Positions 31,425 to 42,685 of a DNA stretch of 64,000 nt are shown here, piece by piece. The stretch spans positions 58,813,310 through 58,877,309 of the forward strand of contig JAMXIF010000003.1 of assembly GCA_028583685.1 (NCBI GenBank). Reading direction: 5' to 3'. The number at the start of each line of letters is the position of its first letter. Positions within the stretch are counted from its first letter, which is position 1. This DNA comes from Petaurus breviceps papuanus. Lineage: Eukaryota; Chordata; Mammalia; Diprotodontia; Petauridae. The notes under the pieces are model-generated. The model ran no database searches and was not told the origin of the DNA. It saw only the letters and a list, made by a program, of their open reading frames with translations. The position numbers and the translations under genes are program-made.

Positions 31425-31660
31425 ATGATTCAAATATTTGATGTTCATAACAACTATGTAATGAAAGTATTATTATCCTAGCTTTGTAGAGAGGAAAATG
31501 AGACTCAAGATTTGATAAGAAACTCATCCAACCTTAAAAATTGGTAAATGGACTGAAAATCATAAAATTTACATAGTAAAGTCTACTAAGAGCTCATCTA
31601 GTCCCCTCATCTTCATTTTACAGATTAGAAAACTGAGGCATATACCACTCTTTATTGATC
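31425..31660 (-). repeat. Decayed CORE-SINE fragments, reverse strand
   Basis: 'AGTATTATTATCCTAGCTTT' with 'GAGGAAAATGAGACTCAAGA', and 'CATCTTCATTTTACAGATTA' with 'GAAAACTGAGGCATAT', are reverse-strand core/tail blocks, probably from two copies. Confidence 0.5.
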
Positions 31661-31677
31661 AATTCTTTCTTCTAGGC

Positions 31678-31867
31678 CAGGGATTCTTAAGCTGGACTCT
31701 GAACTTTACAAAAAAAATATTTTAATAACTGTTTCAATACGATCAGTTTCCTTTGTAACACCATGCCTTTCATTTCATGCATGTAAAACAAGTATTTTCA
31801 GAAGCATTCCATTGGATTTACCAGCATACCAAAGGGGTCCATGACAAAACAAAGTTAAGATCCAATG
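31678..31867. mobile_element. hAT-like MITE, 190 bp
   Basis: Left end CAGGGATTCTTAAGCTGG and right end AAAGTTAAGATCCAATG are inverted partners. Flanks TTCTAGGC (31670-31677) and TTCTAGAC (31868-31875) form an 8-bp duplication with one mismatch, as for hAT elements. The interior includes 'AAGGGGTCCATGACAAAACA', which recurs in opposite orientation in the copies at 60581 and 63466. No transposase. Confidence 0.82.
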
Positions 31868-32069
31868 TTCTAGACATTCTAGGGGAGAGAGAGAAAACAA
31901 ATGAATGAGACATGAGCCCTACACTGACAGAAAAAAGCTGCAAATAATACAAACAAGTGTTAAATTAGTTGTAGAATTATTTCTTACAGATATTTATGTC
32001 TTTAAATGTTCTGAAGAGAGGGAGATGAGTGAAACCTGGAATGGTAAGGAAATATCATATTTTGTTTTA

Positions 32070-32245
32070 GGAATGAATTGGATTAGATAACCTTGAGATT
32101 TCCTCTAATGCTAAGATTCTGTGATTCTGGGACTTTAACAAGGCCTTAGGACAGTACATAATAGTTCTGAGATTCAAACTTGGGTCATCTGACCTCAAAA
32201 TCAGTGTGTGATTCAGATTTAGACCAATTAGACAACATACAGCAC
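32070..32245. repeat. CR1/L3-type 3' tail and reverse SINE fragment
   Basis: 'TTGGATTAGATAACCTTGAG' with 'GCTAAGATTCTGTGATTCTG' resembles the CR1/L3 LINE 3' end on the plus strand. 'GATTCAAACTTGGGTCATCT' with 'GACCTCAAAATCAGTG' is a reverse CORE-SINE block. Confidence 0.45.
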
Positions 32246-32534
32246 CATTATCAACTATAGTCATTGTTGGTATAGGTTAAAATCTAAAAATTATAAGCCT
32301 TCTTGTTAGTAACATAGGCTATAATATGGATGAATTTATTAATACATGTGATTTTGTGTTTATGTACCATCTACCAGTAACATAAGAGTTGGTTATATTC
32401 TTTAGCAGTGAGAGTCTCTATTAAGTAATATCCAGGGTCTACCTTATTGGCAAATATCTTACATTTATAGATTACTGTAGGCAAAAGAGTTTATATGCTA
32501 GAGCTTCTTTTACTTTCACAACCCTATTAAATGG

Positions 32535-32670
32535 ATACTTCAAGTATCGTCACTCACCTTTTATTATAATAAAATTGAGGCTTAAAGAAATTAAATGGTT
32601 TATGTAACCTTAACAAGGTTACATAGCTAATGACAATCAGAGTCAGGACTAGAATCCAAATCCTCAACAA
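32535..32670 (-). repeat. CORE-SINE fragment, reverse strand
   Basis: 'TTATAATAAAATTGAGGCTT', 'AACAAGGTTACATAGCTAAT', 'CAGAGTCAGGACTAGAATCC' follow the reverse core and head order of a CORE-SINE. Confidence 0.62.
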
Positions 32671-34639
32671 AACATGTACAAGCCAGGCCCAGAATGATGG
32701 ATTTTAGTATTGCTCATCTCCCATTTGTCAACATTAATTTATTTTTATCTGTAATGTTAGAAGATTTCCTGGTAAGCTATTTTTGACAAGATTGTCTGTC
32801 TATGGATACCTTATTCCTTTCTAGCTATCAGGAAGGGGGCTTCTACATTTTCACTGGAACAAAAGATCTAAAAATTGCAGCATCGATTGGCTATGGGACT
32901 GAATTGATGAAGCAGCATTCTGTAAAATGGTAAGAACTTTCCCTCTAAAAAAAATAAGAAATCTAACATTCAAATGAAATTGATGATCATCACATCAATC
33001 ATAGAGTATGCAGAAAAGGTAATTTTTGCTTCTATTCCTCAGTAGACAAGATGAAATAATGGTAAAAAAAATGTAAGGGAGATTCATATTGCATTACCTA
33101 CTCCATACTGAATTCTCACATGTTAGGTTGCAAAGTAACTATTTAAAAGAATTTCAAGAGGCTAGGCTACTGGACTGAATCTAAGATAATTTAATAGCGA
33201 TAAAATGCAGTCATACTTTAGTCGTCAATTTCTCATGTGAATGAGCTATGACAAAGACTTCTAACACCTCTAAAGGTCAGCTGAGGTTAGAGGGTGGAGA
33301 GGAAAGAAGAAGCAAGTACACAAGGATTATACTTAATTAGGTTCACAGGAGGCCAAAGAAAAATTGAGCTTGACAATTATTTTGTGCATTTGGGCCAACA
33401 ATATGGGCAATTCAAGACAAAAATCTTCCAGTGTATTAGATGATGAGTATTAGAAATGAGTTCTCATCAAGATTCCTAGCTGACCAACCCGGGTCTTGTC
33501 AGGCAAATAGGCCTTGTCATTTAAAATGACAAAAGTAATTTAGTGTGTGCCACTCTCCCTTCTCTATGCTGGTTCTAGTTGGCCAACCCTGACACATGCT
33601 GATTTGGTTCCATAGTTTACTAAAGTTTCCAATCACTTTCTATCCTAAACCTAGTATACATGTGGAAGCCCATAAGTTCTGGCTGAAATCCCATATTAGG
33701 AATTCATTTTGCCAAAGTAAATGCAATCTATTTCCCTAGGTAAGTTTTCTTTTTCTTTTCTTATTTCAAAGTATCATGGTTATAGTTTGAGAAGAAAGAG
33801 GAAGGGGTCTCTATGCACATTTTGGAACTCTATCAGTTTAGTAACACTTAAGGATCTCTTAGAGAGGAAAACACTCTGTAAATATGAGTTAACAAAATAT
33901 GGCAAATTCTTAATGAATGAACCATTGTTTCAAAAAACAAGATAGCTCGCTGTCTTTTAGTAAGGGAATAATACTGGAGTTTTTGTTTTATTTTTTTCTT
34001 ATATCCTTTTGTGAGAGATAGGATAGGTATGAGTAACTGTCCACAGTTTAATCAGACAAATTCGAACTTGATAAATTGTGTAACTTAAATAAAGTTCAAA
34101 TAATACTTTTTCACCCTCTCCTGAGCGAGTATTCCTATCATCAACTTTTTTTTTTCTTTCAGCAAAATGTTCCATTATCAACTCTGTGATTATTGTGGAG
34201 CTGTATGACTTATAGTTTTCACAGTGATATTTAATAGAGTTGGTATGCTTCCAAAAATAAAAAAGCAAGTAATAATAAAATTTCAAATGACCAGGCAACA
34301 CTTAATGTGGATAATTTCATTCGTAGCTCAGGGCCTTTCAGTTCTATTTCATCATTGTCATGGGGGATGGGGGGGGGATACAAGACAATGGGTAAAATGC
34401 TGAAAGAAGAAAGTTTCTATTCACTATATAATCCAATTACATCAGCCACAGAGACCAACCTTCTCTTCTACTTTAATATTTTAGGTATTTCAAAGGGTTC
34501 TTCATTCTATTTATTCTGTGCCACCTTCCAAGGGGTAAATGCATTGATAAAGCTAAATAAAAGTAGAAAGTAGTACTCAGTTGTACTGAAAAAGTCTCAT
34601 GTGTAAAGTATGAGTTAGTTACACCAGCCACTCATTGAG
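32671..34639. other. About 2 kb without a recognised gene or repeat
   Basis: Mostly AT-rich, apparently unique sequence. Frames of 74-100 codons at 33721-33945, 33999-34301 (reverse) and 34307-34573 show no recognisable domain. Confidence 0.45.
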
Positions 34640-34760
34640 GTGGCTATGATGAAGAAACAGCATGGTATAGTAAAAAGAGTTCTAAGTTTGAAAGCAGGAT
34701 TTGAATATTTCCTCTTACACTAATTGTGCGACCATTGGCAAGTCTTTATTCCTATGCAGT
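34640..34760 (+). repeat. Possible decayed SINE head
   Basis: 'CAGCATGGTATAGTAAAAAG' and 'AGCAGGATTTGAATATT' suggest a decayed CORE-SINE head. The following L2-like words near 34790-34860 are too weak to call. Confidence 0.35.
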
Positions 34761-34892
34761 CTGAGACTGGCCTTGTTTCTGTTTCTCGAATGTGGCATCC
34801 CATTTATTTTCTCTGTGTTTTGCAGCCTGTTCTCTGTGCCTAGAATACACTCCATTCTAACTTCTATCTCTTTTGATTCTTTGTTCTTGTGT

Positions 34893-35342
34893 TTGTTGTT
34901 GTAGCCCTATTTGGGTTTTTTTTTTGGCAAAGATACTGGAATGGTTTGCCATTTCCTTCTCCAGTTCAGAGGACAGCGAGGTGGCACAATGGATATAGGG
35001 CTAGGCCTGGAGTCAGGACTGAGTTCAAATCAGGCCTCAGACACTAGCTTTTGTGACATTGAGCAAGTCACTTATCCCTATTTACTTCAGTTTCCTTATC
35101 TGCAAAATGAGCTGGAGAAGGACATGGCAAACCACTCCAGTATCTCTGCTAAGAAAAGTCTAAATGGAAATACAAAGAATCAGACATGACTGAACAACAA
35201 AATCTCAAGCTGATTTCACAGATGAGAAAACCAAGGCAAATAGCATTAAGTGACTTGCACTAGCAATGTCTGAGAATAGATTTGAACTTAGATCTTCCTG
35301 ACTCCCGGTCCGATGCTCTATTCATTGTGCCACCTAGCTTCC
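34893..35342 (-). repeat. MAR1-type SINE, reverse, split by another MAR1
   Basis: Reverse-strand tail (34893-34969: 'GGTTTGCCATTTCCTTCTCC') and reverse-strand body and head (35206-35342: 'CTGATTTCACAGATGAGAAA', 'CTTCCTGACTCCCGGTCC', 'TTGTGCCACCTAGCTTCCT') belong to one copy. The plus-strand MAR1 at 34971-35202 sits between them. TCTCCAG and TCTCAAG at the two junctions are the probable target duplication. Confidence 0.85.
34971..35202 (+). repeat. MAR1-type SINE inside an older MAR1
   Basis: 'GACAGCGAGGTGGCACAATG', 'GGCCTGGAGTCAGGACTGAG', 'TTCAAATCAGGCCTCAGAC', 'GAGCTGGAGAAGGACATGGC', 'AATCAGACATGACTGAACAA'. Complete from head to tail. Confidence 0.9.
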
Positions 35343-35554
35343 TGAAAAGCACAACACCTTTATGAAACCTTTTAAATCAACTCAAGTGCTAATGCCTTCC
35401 TGTTGAAATTACCTTGTAATTACATTGTATACATTTATATGTGGGCATGTGCTCATCCAAATATAATACAAACTTGAGTACAAGGATATTTCATTTCTCT
35501 GTGACTCCATTGTTTTTTTGCTAGTGTTATGGGTTTAATGAATGTGTGTTGATT

Positions 35555-35660
35555 GATTAAAATTTTCTGCACTTCAGTTTCCTCATCTATAAAATGGGAG
35601 ATTTATTACCTATAGTACCTATCTCTCCAAGTTGTGGAAATCAAATAGAACACATTTGTA
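35555..35660 (+). repeat. CORE-SINE fragment
   Basis: 'CTTCAGTTTCCTCATCTATA' with 'AAATGGGAGATTTATTACCT' is the central core and tail of a CORE-SINE. Confidence 0.55.
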
Positions 35661-35866
35661 AATTTTTAGCCCTAGGTAAATTACTTTGACAAAATAATAT
35701 AAAAACAATAGACTTTGGTATAAGATGGGATTCACCTTGAAACCCATACAAAGGGGTATAGTTACTAAGGTACCAAAAGAAGTCAGCCATAAGCAGCCCC
35801 ATTAGTAGGCAATACTGAACCTAAGTCAAATTCATTAGTAGAGAAAGAACCCAAGTTTGGATGTAT

Positions 35867-36240
35867 GTGCCACAGAACAGTAAATGAGTGCGGAGACTGC
35901 TTAGGAAAGTAGAGAAAAGTTTATTTATTCTTTCTTATGAGAAAGGGCCCTCTGCCCCTGTCACTCAAATGGCATCTGCCAGGGAGAGAGCAACAGGTAG
36001 AAGCAAATCCACGGTTATATAAACTTCTAACGCAGAAACCCAACCCCCCAACTGCCTTTCACTCTCATTGGTAGGGAGGCCGGCCCACAACCTAAGCATG
36101 GGAATCTATCTTGGAGACAAAGGACCCAGAAACATGTGGGTGTCCAATGCAAGGCCAGGAAGGCAGTTTTATCCTTATTTGGCATACCTTGTGCTGAGGT
36201 GGCATTGGGGACAACCATTGCTCTAAGTCCCAGATTCCTG
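35867..36240 (-). mobile_element. Fossil solo LTR (endogenous retrovirus type)
   Basis: On the minus strand this has a TATA-like TTTATATAA (36015-36023). About 90 bp downstream comes a doubled AATAAATAAAC signal (35919-35929), then a short U5-like end finishing near TGTGGCACA at 35867. That is the order of an LTR: promoter, R with poly(A) signal, U5. No internal viral region adjoins it. The far end is uncertain and no target duplication was found. Open frames inside are chance. Confidence 0.6.
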
Positions 36241-36535
36241 TAAGGTCAGGTGACCTCTAAACTTAGACCTGGTGGATGCTGAAGTCACTCTAGATTTGAT
36301 TTTTTTAGAATGGGGAAACTTCACTGAAAATTATCCCTTGCAGATGGGAACACAGGTAGGAATTTGGGGAGCAAAAAATGTCCATGTAGTAATTTCACTC
36401 TGATGATGCAGAAGACTATAAGCCACTAGCAGGGCAGAGTCTATTTCAGGCTATTGCTTGGATCACAAGAAGGCACCATATTTGAGTAGAGTGTAGGCAC
36501 TTTGATGTTTATAATAATCATCTAACAGAGATAAT

Positions 36536-36551
36536 GAAAATATTATCTTTT
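36536..36551. repeat. Left target duplication of SINE
   Basis: GAAAATATTATCTTTT (36536-36551) is repeated perfectly at 36705-36720. Confidence 0.95.
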
Positions 36552-36704
36552 GGGGGAGGCTAGATGGCGCAGTGAATAGACCCCTGGCCCTGGAGTCAGG
36601 AGGACCTGAGTTCAAATCCGGCTTCAGACACTTAACCCAAAAACTAGCCCTTTGACCTTGGACATGTCACTTAACACCAATTGCTCTCCAAAAAAAAAAA
36701 GAAA
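36552..36704 (+). repeat. WSINE-type SINE, young insertion
   Basis: 'GAGGCTAGATGGCGCAGTGA', 'CCTGGAGTCAGGAGGACCTG', 'AGTTCAAATCCGGCTTC', 'TTTGACCTTGGACATGTCAC', then an A-run. The CpG-bearing head and B-box (GGCGCAG, ATCCGGC) are retained. The perfect 16-bp target duplication argues for a recent insertion relative to the other SINEs here. Confidence 0.95.
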
Positions 36705-36720
36705 GAAAATATTATCTTTT

Positions 36721-37689
36721 CATTATTGACAAAATGATGATGTGACTTTAAAATGATAATGTATATGTGTATATATGATTATTGCCATATGCACACACAT
36801 ATACATTATCATTTAAAATTAGTAACTGTACTTTCAAAGTAAAGGAGGCAATAGACAAAATTTTTGGACTGTAATAAGAAAATACTCACTTTGGCCTGGA
36901 TTTGTGTTAAATGCACTTTAAAAGTAGATTAATTGATTCTGGATATAATTAGCTTTACATCAAACTATATCACCAAAATTTATTTTGAGCTCCTATTGTG
37001 TTTTTAATGGGTATTATGAAAAGTACTTTTTGTTTATTGTATATGGTTTTCATTTAACAAATAAAAACTTGTTAGAAGAGTTGATGTAGTAGACCCTAAT
37101 TGCATTATTTGCACATATAAGATTTGTATGGCATGAAAAATTTTCAGTAAAATACATACACATGCATGCATGCCTTTAGAAGATTTTCTTGGGCATGTGT
37201 AGATATAGGTTTTGCTTCATGAAAAAAAAAGTATTTTTTATTATTACTATAATATTATATTATTATATAATACATTACATTATTGTTGATTAAATGCAAA
37301 ATTAGAGATTCATGAGGCCTTCCCTAACTAAACAAAAATGAAGAAAAATAGGGAGCACATTTTTGAAACAGTACAGAGCCTTGTTTGGACCTTTGTTGAC
37401 TACAGTAGTGAGTTCTAATATATTCTTCGTAAAATTAGCCAATTTTGATTTTTACTGATGAGAAAGATAAAGAATAACTTGATTAAAATCAAAATGAGTG
37501 ATTAACATGTACTATTGCATTGACCATTTAAACCAAGAGGTTAATTACCAAGAAAATCTGGTATAAGATAATAGAAAGTAGATGGGTTAAATAACAGTGC
37601 AGAACTTAACTCTGAAAATGAATGCAGACAGCATTAAAAGAATGGAAGAAAGTTCAGTCATACCAAATATACCTGTTCAATTATTTGTG
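36721..37689. other. No gene or repeat recognised
   Basis: AT-rich, apparently unique sequence with a short TATTA-rich patch near 37240. Confidence 0.45.
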
Positions 37690-37806
37690 TATCTATGGTC
37701 TTCCAAAGCAAGGAGTTATTCCTTGTTGGGCTTTGTATCTCAACTGTCTAGCATATCACCTTACATGCAGTAGGCATTCAATAAATATTTGTCTAATTAA
37801 ATTGTA
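37690..37806 (+). repeat. L2 3' end fragment
   Basis: 'TGTTGGGCTTTGTATCTCAA', 'ATGCAGTAGGCATTCAATAA', 'ATATTTGTCTAATTAAATTG' are the L2 3'-terminal blocks. Confidence 0.6.
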
Positions 37807-38191
37807 GAATAGACATGCCATGTTCTTGATGCTTCTTTTCTCATTTTCTTGTCATCTAAAAATGATCTAAAATCCTTATATCTGCTTCCATTATTTGGCC
37901 TCACAGCTCAGGTTAAAGAAAAGACCTATGTATAGGTATTTACAGAAAATTGATTGTCAAGAAGCTGATATAAACAAGAGCTTTCTTATGTAGTGCAGCT
38001 AGCAGGCAAGAAGCATACATATTCAGACACTATAGAGTTATAAAAACAGACAGAGATTTGTCCCCACAAATACAAAAAACTTACTCAGCACAAAAGAGAA
38101 GAATATATGTCAGGGAAGAATTGTGGTAAAATATGAGGTTCAAGTGGGAAAATTATATATAATCCTGAGAATGGACTTGACTTGAGAAAGG

Positions 38192-38291
38192 NNNNNNNNN
38201 NNNNNNNNNNNNNNNNNNNNNNNNNNNNNNNNNNNNNNNNNNNNNNNNNNNNNNNNNNNNNNNNNNNNNNNNNNNNNNNNNNNNNNNNNNN
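38192..38291. other. Assembly gap, 100 N
   Basis: Exactly 100 unknown bases directly before a GA microsatellite. Confidence 0.98.
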
Positions 38292-38325
<34 letters not shown>

Positions 38326-38337
38326 GGAGAGAGAGAC
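38292..38337. repeat. (AG)n microsatellite at gap edge
   Basis: An AGAGAG tract with two small interruptions runs into the N gap, so the true length is unknown. Confidence 0.95.
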
Positions 38338-38441
38338 ACTTATTGGAACCACAAACTGGGAGATGGATCTGATGTTCACTCTCAAAGGCAGCAGCAAGAG
38401 GATTACTTAAGGCTCTTGCAGCTGGTCAAGAGTTTCATCTA

Positions 38442-38623
38442 GGGGTGTCTAGGTGGCACAGAGCACCAGCCCTAGAGTCAGGAGGACCTGAGTACAAATT
38501 GACCTCAGACACTTAACCCTTACTAGCCTTGTGACCTTGGGCAAGTCACTTAACCTCAATTGCCCTAACCTCTCCCCTCCAAAAAGCAAAAAACAAAACA
38601 AAACAAAACAAAACCCAAAAACA
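38442..38623 (+). repeat. WSINE-type SINE
   Basis: 'GGTGTCTAGGTGGCACAGAG', 'CTAGAGTCAGGAGGACCTGA', 'CTTGTGACCTTGGGCAAGTC', (CAAAA)n tail. Target duplication AGTTTCATCTA (38431-38441) and AGTTTAATCTA (38624-38634), with one mismatch. Confidence 0.92.
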
Positions 38624-38634
38624 AGTTTAATCTA

Positions 38635-39767
38635 ATCAAATCTGCAAACATGAACTACTCTTCACACAGTTAACATAGATCTGAACAGCAGAAAAAGTAT
38701 AATTTTTTTCTTTGTCTGTATGCCTTATGGGTATTAGGACCATTTAACCTAAGTGACTCCATTCTGGAATTATATTATTATAGCTATAACATCAAAAAAA
38801 TCTAATGTTTACAATAATTACATTGGACTCATAGCTTGCTGAGTCTCTTTACCAAACAAATGATTCTATGAAAAGAGAAGAGTCCTGCTTATTTTTCTAC
38901 TAAAAATAAAATTCATATGCTTTAGAGATATTTTACGATTCAAATATTTTAATAATATTTTCATAGCTCAAAATTATGTTCCATGAATAATATGTAAAAT
39001 TGGGATGAGTTGCATTTTCAAAGAATAGCTCCTTATGTTGCTCTTTCAAGATACATATGTGCGATGCCTGTGTGTATCTTAAAATACATAAAGAAGTTAA
39101 AGATCTCTCCCTTTCCATGTGTGTATATTCATGTGTACATGTATATATGTTTTTGTACACTAGTTCTAGCATCCAGTATTTGTTTACCATTATAAGTCTA
39201 GGCTACTAGTTTAAAGATAAGCCAGGCAGCCTATAAAGCCATGAAATCAGGAGTTGGTGTCGGGAATAAATTTGTACTACATTTTTTACATGCCTGCAAC
39301 CTGTCATTCTCTTTTATCAAAAGGTCTTTGCCTTGCGAGGGAGAAAGCTGATAGTTTTTGGTAAATATGCTAAGATTCTTATGTTATAAAAACCCTACAT
39401 TTTCTTATCAAGATTATTTTCAAATTTCCTTTATACCTTTATCCGATTTTAGGGATTATAACTCAAAAGCCATATGTTATTTTATGGAGCAACTGATTTT
39501 CCTATGAATTATATTTTTTAAGTCTGAATCATCAATTATGTAAAAAAAAAGATTTTCACTGTCTATACAATCAAGGAGGGAAGTCTTATCCTTTAAACAG
39601 TATGTCAGTCCACATACATATATATATTCAGCATATTTTTAAAGAGTAGTTACTATATGCTTTGCTGATCCACACTTAGACAATAAAGGCAAAGTGAAAA
39701 ACAAAAGGGCTGCGGGGTTGTGTCATTCTGAATGGTGATGAGCCTTGAGATCTTCTCACATGATAAT
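38635..39767. other. No gene or repeat recognised
   Basis: AT-rich, apparently unique. A weak LTR-like patch around 39230-39320 ('GGGAATAAATTTGTAC') is not enough to call. Confidence 0.4.
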
Positions 39768-40130
39768 CAGGACAGAAATCAGAGCATGTTTAGCCTGGGG
39801 AAGAGATATAGAGGAAATAGATTGCTGTCTTTAAAGGTCTAAAGGGCTGCCATGTGGAAGAGATTAACTTTACTTTGCTTGGCCTGGAAGGAAAAACTAA
39901 AAGCAATGGCTAGAAGTTGCAGAGAGGATGATTTTAGCTTTAGATGTTGTGACTTTTTCCCTAACAATTATAGCCCCACCAAAGTGGATGGGCTTTCTCA
40001 AAGCATAATGCATTTTCATTGTATCACTAAAGATTTCCCCATAAAGGCTAGATGACTACTATATAGAGAGCAGATTTTGATACAAGTCTAGAGTCCCTCT
40101 GAAGCCCTTTCCAATGCTGACATTTTGTTA
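39768..40130 (+). repeat. CR1/L3-clade LINE 3' end
   Basis: 'AGAGCATGTTTAGCCTGGGG', 'GATTGCTGTCTTTAAAGGTC', 'AAAGGGCTGCCATGTGGAAG', 'GCTTGGCCTGGAAGG', 'GCAATGGCTAGAAGTTGCAG', 'AGTGGATGGGCTTTCTCAAA', 'GAAGCCCTTTCCAATGCTGA' follow the C-terminal and 3' end order of CR1-like LINEs. Confidence 0.75.
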
Positions 40131-40270
40131 ACGCTAGACTTGGAGTTGAGAGACACTAGACTTAGAATCCTTCTTTTGGCATTTTCTAGTCAAACAAACA
40201 TGGGCAAGTCAACACTTCTGTAAGCCTCAGTTTCTTTATGTGTCACTCTTTTTACCTCACAGAACCTTTT
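40131..40270 (+). repeat. CORE-SINE-like fragment
   Basis: 'GACTTGGAGTTGAGAGACAC', 'AACATGGGCAAGTCAACACT', 'TAAGCCTCAGTTTCTTTATG', decayed. Confidence 0.48.
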
Positions 40271-42029
40271 GATTCTCATTGCATATAACCTCTTAATTTT
40301 CTTATTTTGAACCATTCCCCCCAATATATTTTATTTGCCATCTACCCCATGTCATCCAGGGTTGTTCTGAGTAACTGATGACGAATGGAAAATGAGTTAT
40401 GGTAGCGGGGCCAGAAAGGTCCCATCTTCAGAACATATACAATGTACTTTGCTTGCTGTCAGCCCACATTGATGCTTGGAGACCTGCTTCTGGAGTCTCT
40501 GGTATTGTAAAGACCCTCTTTCTGATTCAGAGCTTGTATAGGCATTTTGTCATTGGTTCCTGTATACTTACCATTGGTAGAATAAAAGACTTTTACTTGG
40601 TGGTTGAGCTGAAATCAATTGCTCAAATAAAGAATTCCTGCCTTCAAGAAACTTATCTTCTGATAGGGGAACACATCACATGGAAGGAGGTGTTCAGAGT
40701 GAGCCTGGATGGTATGGGTGCTTCCTAAAATTAATGTTTTAAGACAGACTTGCCCATAAGAAAAGAAGACTGTAGAGGGAGATTTGTTGCCAGCATGAAG
40801 AAGGCCACTGAGGCAAAGGTCAAGAAGCATTCAGGAAAGTCATAGACTGAATAGGTTTTGGGGTAAAAAGGAAACATCATAATCTTGTTTTCCTTCTAGT
40901 GACCCCAAAATTGTTTTCAGTCCTTGAGTGAGGACAAAGGTTGTGCCAGCAGCCCAATTTCCCCACCTAGTCTGACATTCTGCTTCTCTGTGCTTTCCTG
41001 CTCTTAATTGAAAGAGTGTCAAGAAGGACTGGATAAGACTGTGATCTTGTAAACTTCAAAATATTGGAGGAACCACCTGAGGTCCAATGATAGGAGAAGG
41101 ACACAGCTGCAGTCGTCAGGTAAGGAACCAGTGTAGCACCAAGAAGTGCCTAGCACTGAATCTAACAGACACACAGATTTCCTTTGCATGCAGGGTATTG
41201 AATCCTATATGCAAGGGGAGAGCTCATCCAATGGCTATACCACACCCAAAAATGAACTCAGTGGAGCAAATGTTTAATAACAACCACTTTAAATTTGACC
41301 CTACTGTCCTTGGGAAGAGAAGAGATTATGTCTTAGTACTTGTACTTCTTTTCTTACTATTTTTTCTCAGTGAATGTCCCTTTGCACAAGCTAATGGAGA
41401 GTAATTGTTTACCAATGATATTGAAAAGGTATCCATTGAATTAATGATACCAGGGAGTTCTAATGGGCATTGGCAGATTATATTAGGGTAGTAATCACCG
41501 ATTATTGAAATGCCAAAGGTATCTGAAGCTGATACCACTTCCCCTCAGTATACCTCTAGAATCCTAATGAAGACATGCAGCCAGCCCCACGCTGGGCGCC
41601 TGACATGCTAGTGTTCATTTGGTTGTGAGGGTAACACACTAACAGTTCAAGGTAGTCCAGGGCCTCTAAATGCTACAAAAGCTTTTCAAAAGTTAAATAA
41701 CAAAAATTTAAGCTATTATTATTCATACTAGTGACATTTAAGTAGTAGTTTAACAGTGAATTTCTGTATATGATGCTTTAATCTACTGATAGATTGCTGC
41801 TAGATTTTTCAGGTATCATAATTCTGAGGAGCTGACACTCACCCCTACCCCCCCCCCACAGACACACACATATAATATACATGGTATTCGTGAGATTTTG
41901 CAATAGGATAGAAAAAAGGACCTTGATCACATGTTATCTAGAAGATTGAAGCCTACAGAATCTCTGTTTTTCTGAATGCCCATATTGCTGTCTAGGACCT
42001 AACCATTCTTCTAGGTACAGAGATTAAAA
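40271..42029. other. No gene or repeat recognised
   Basis: Chance frames of 105-109 codons at 40399-40728 and 41087-41404 have no recognisable domain. A C-run and short CA tract lie near 41850. Confidence 0.45.
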
Positions 42030-42360
42030 CCCACGACATAATCCTTGAATCCTCACTTTTTCTCACTACACATATCCAACCAGTCTCCAGATGCTGTCAT
42101 TACTGCCTCTCAAATCTCTTTTTTTCTGTATTTACACAGTTACCATAGTTGGAGGTCTCATAACTTCTCTCCTGAGCTATTACAACAGCCTCTTAATTGG
42201 TCTCCCCTCTTACAAGTCTCTTTACACTCCAATACATCCACTACACAGTTACTAAAGTGCATGTCTGCCCAGGTTACTCCTATCCTATACAAATTCCAGG
42301 TGCTGTTATCTCTATGAGCAAATAGAACACTCACCTATTTGGCATTAGAGTCTTTCGCAA
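42030..42360 (+). repeat. L2 LINE fragment
   Basis: 'CATAATCCTTGAATCCTCAC', 'CATATCCAACCAGTCTCCAG', 'GAGCTATTACAACAGCCTCT', 'TAATTGGTCTCCC', 'TTTACACTCCAATACATCCA' are consecutive L2 ORF2 C-terminal blocks. Its 90-codon frame is L2-derived and decayed. Confidence 0.7.
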
Positions 42361-42500
42361 AAATATACACATATAGAAGTATGCAAAACAGATTAAAATA
42401 GATAAAAGGGGACAGGGGAAGGACATGAGCACTGTGTGATCAGGAAAGGCTTCATGTAGAAAGGGATGCAACAGCCAAGTCTTGAAGAGGGAATTTCAGT
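42361..42500 (+). repeat. Ancient dispersed repeat block
   Basis: 'AGGAAAGGCTTCATGTAGAA' with 'GCAACAGCCAAGTCTTGAAG' belongs to the same type of relic as at 11990 and 27786 (inference). Confidence 0.35.
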
Positions 42501-42685
42501 CATAGGACACATTACTCACCTTCATAAACTCTATGATCCAGTCAAACTGACCTCATTGTTCCTCAGATATGGTACTCTATCTCCTTCTGTATTTTTGTTC
42601 TGGATAATTTCCACACATGAATGAATCAAATTCATTCCCTAATGCTCCTCCCCACACACACCCCTTCTATCTATTGTGCATAGTC
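42501..42685 (+). repeat. L2 LINE fragment, decayed
   Basis: 'CTCTATGATCCAGTCAAACT', 'GACCTCATTGTTCCTCAG' correspond to the L2 block between the ORF end and the 3' tail. Confidence 0.5.

Noticed and set aside
36552-36704. tRNA gene
   Set aside because: A- and B-box-like words belong to the SINE head; there is no cloverleaf with anticodon arm, and a SINE body and target duplication follow.
39230-39320. Further LTR
   Set aside because: Only an AATAAA-like word and a vague U5-like stretch; no ends or duplication.
40399-41404. Two frames of 105-109 codons
   Set aside because: Mixed composition, no domain, no splice or retrocopy context; length is expected by chance in 64 kb.
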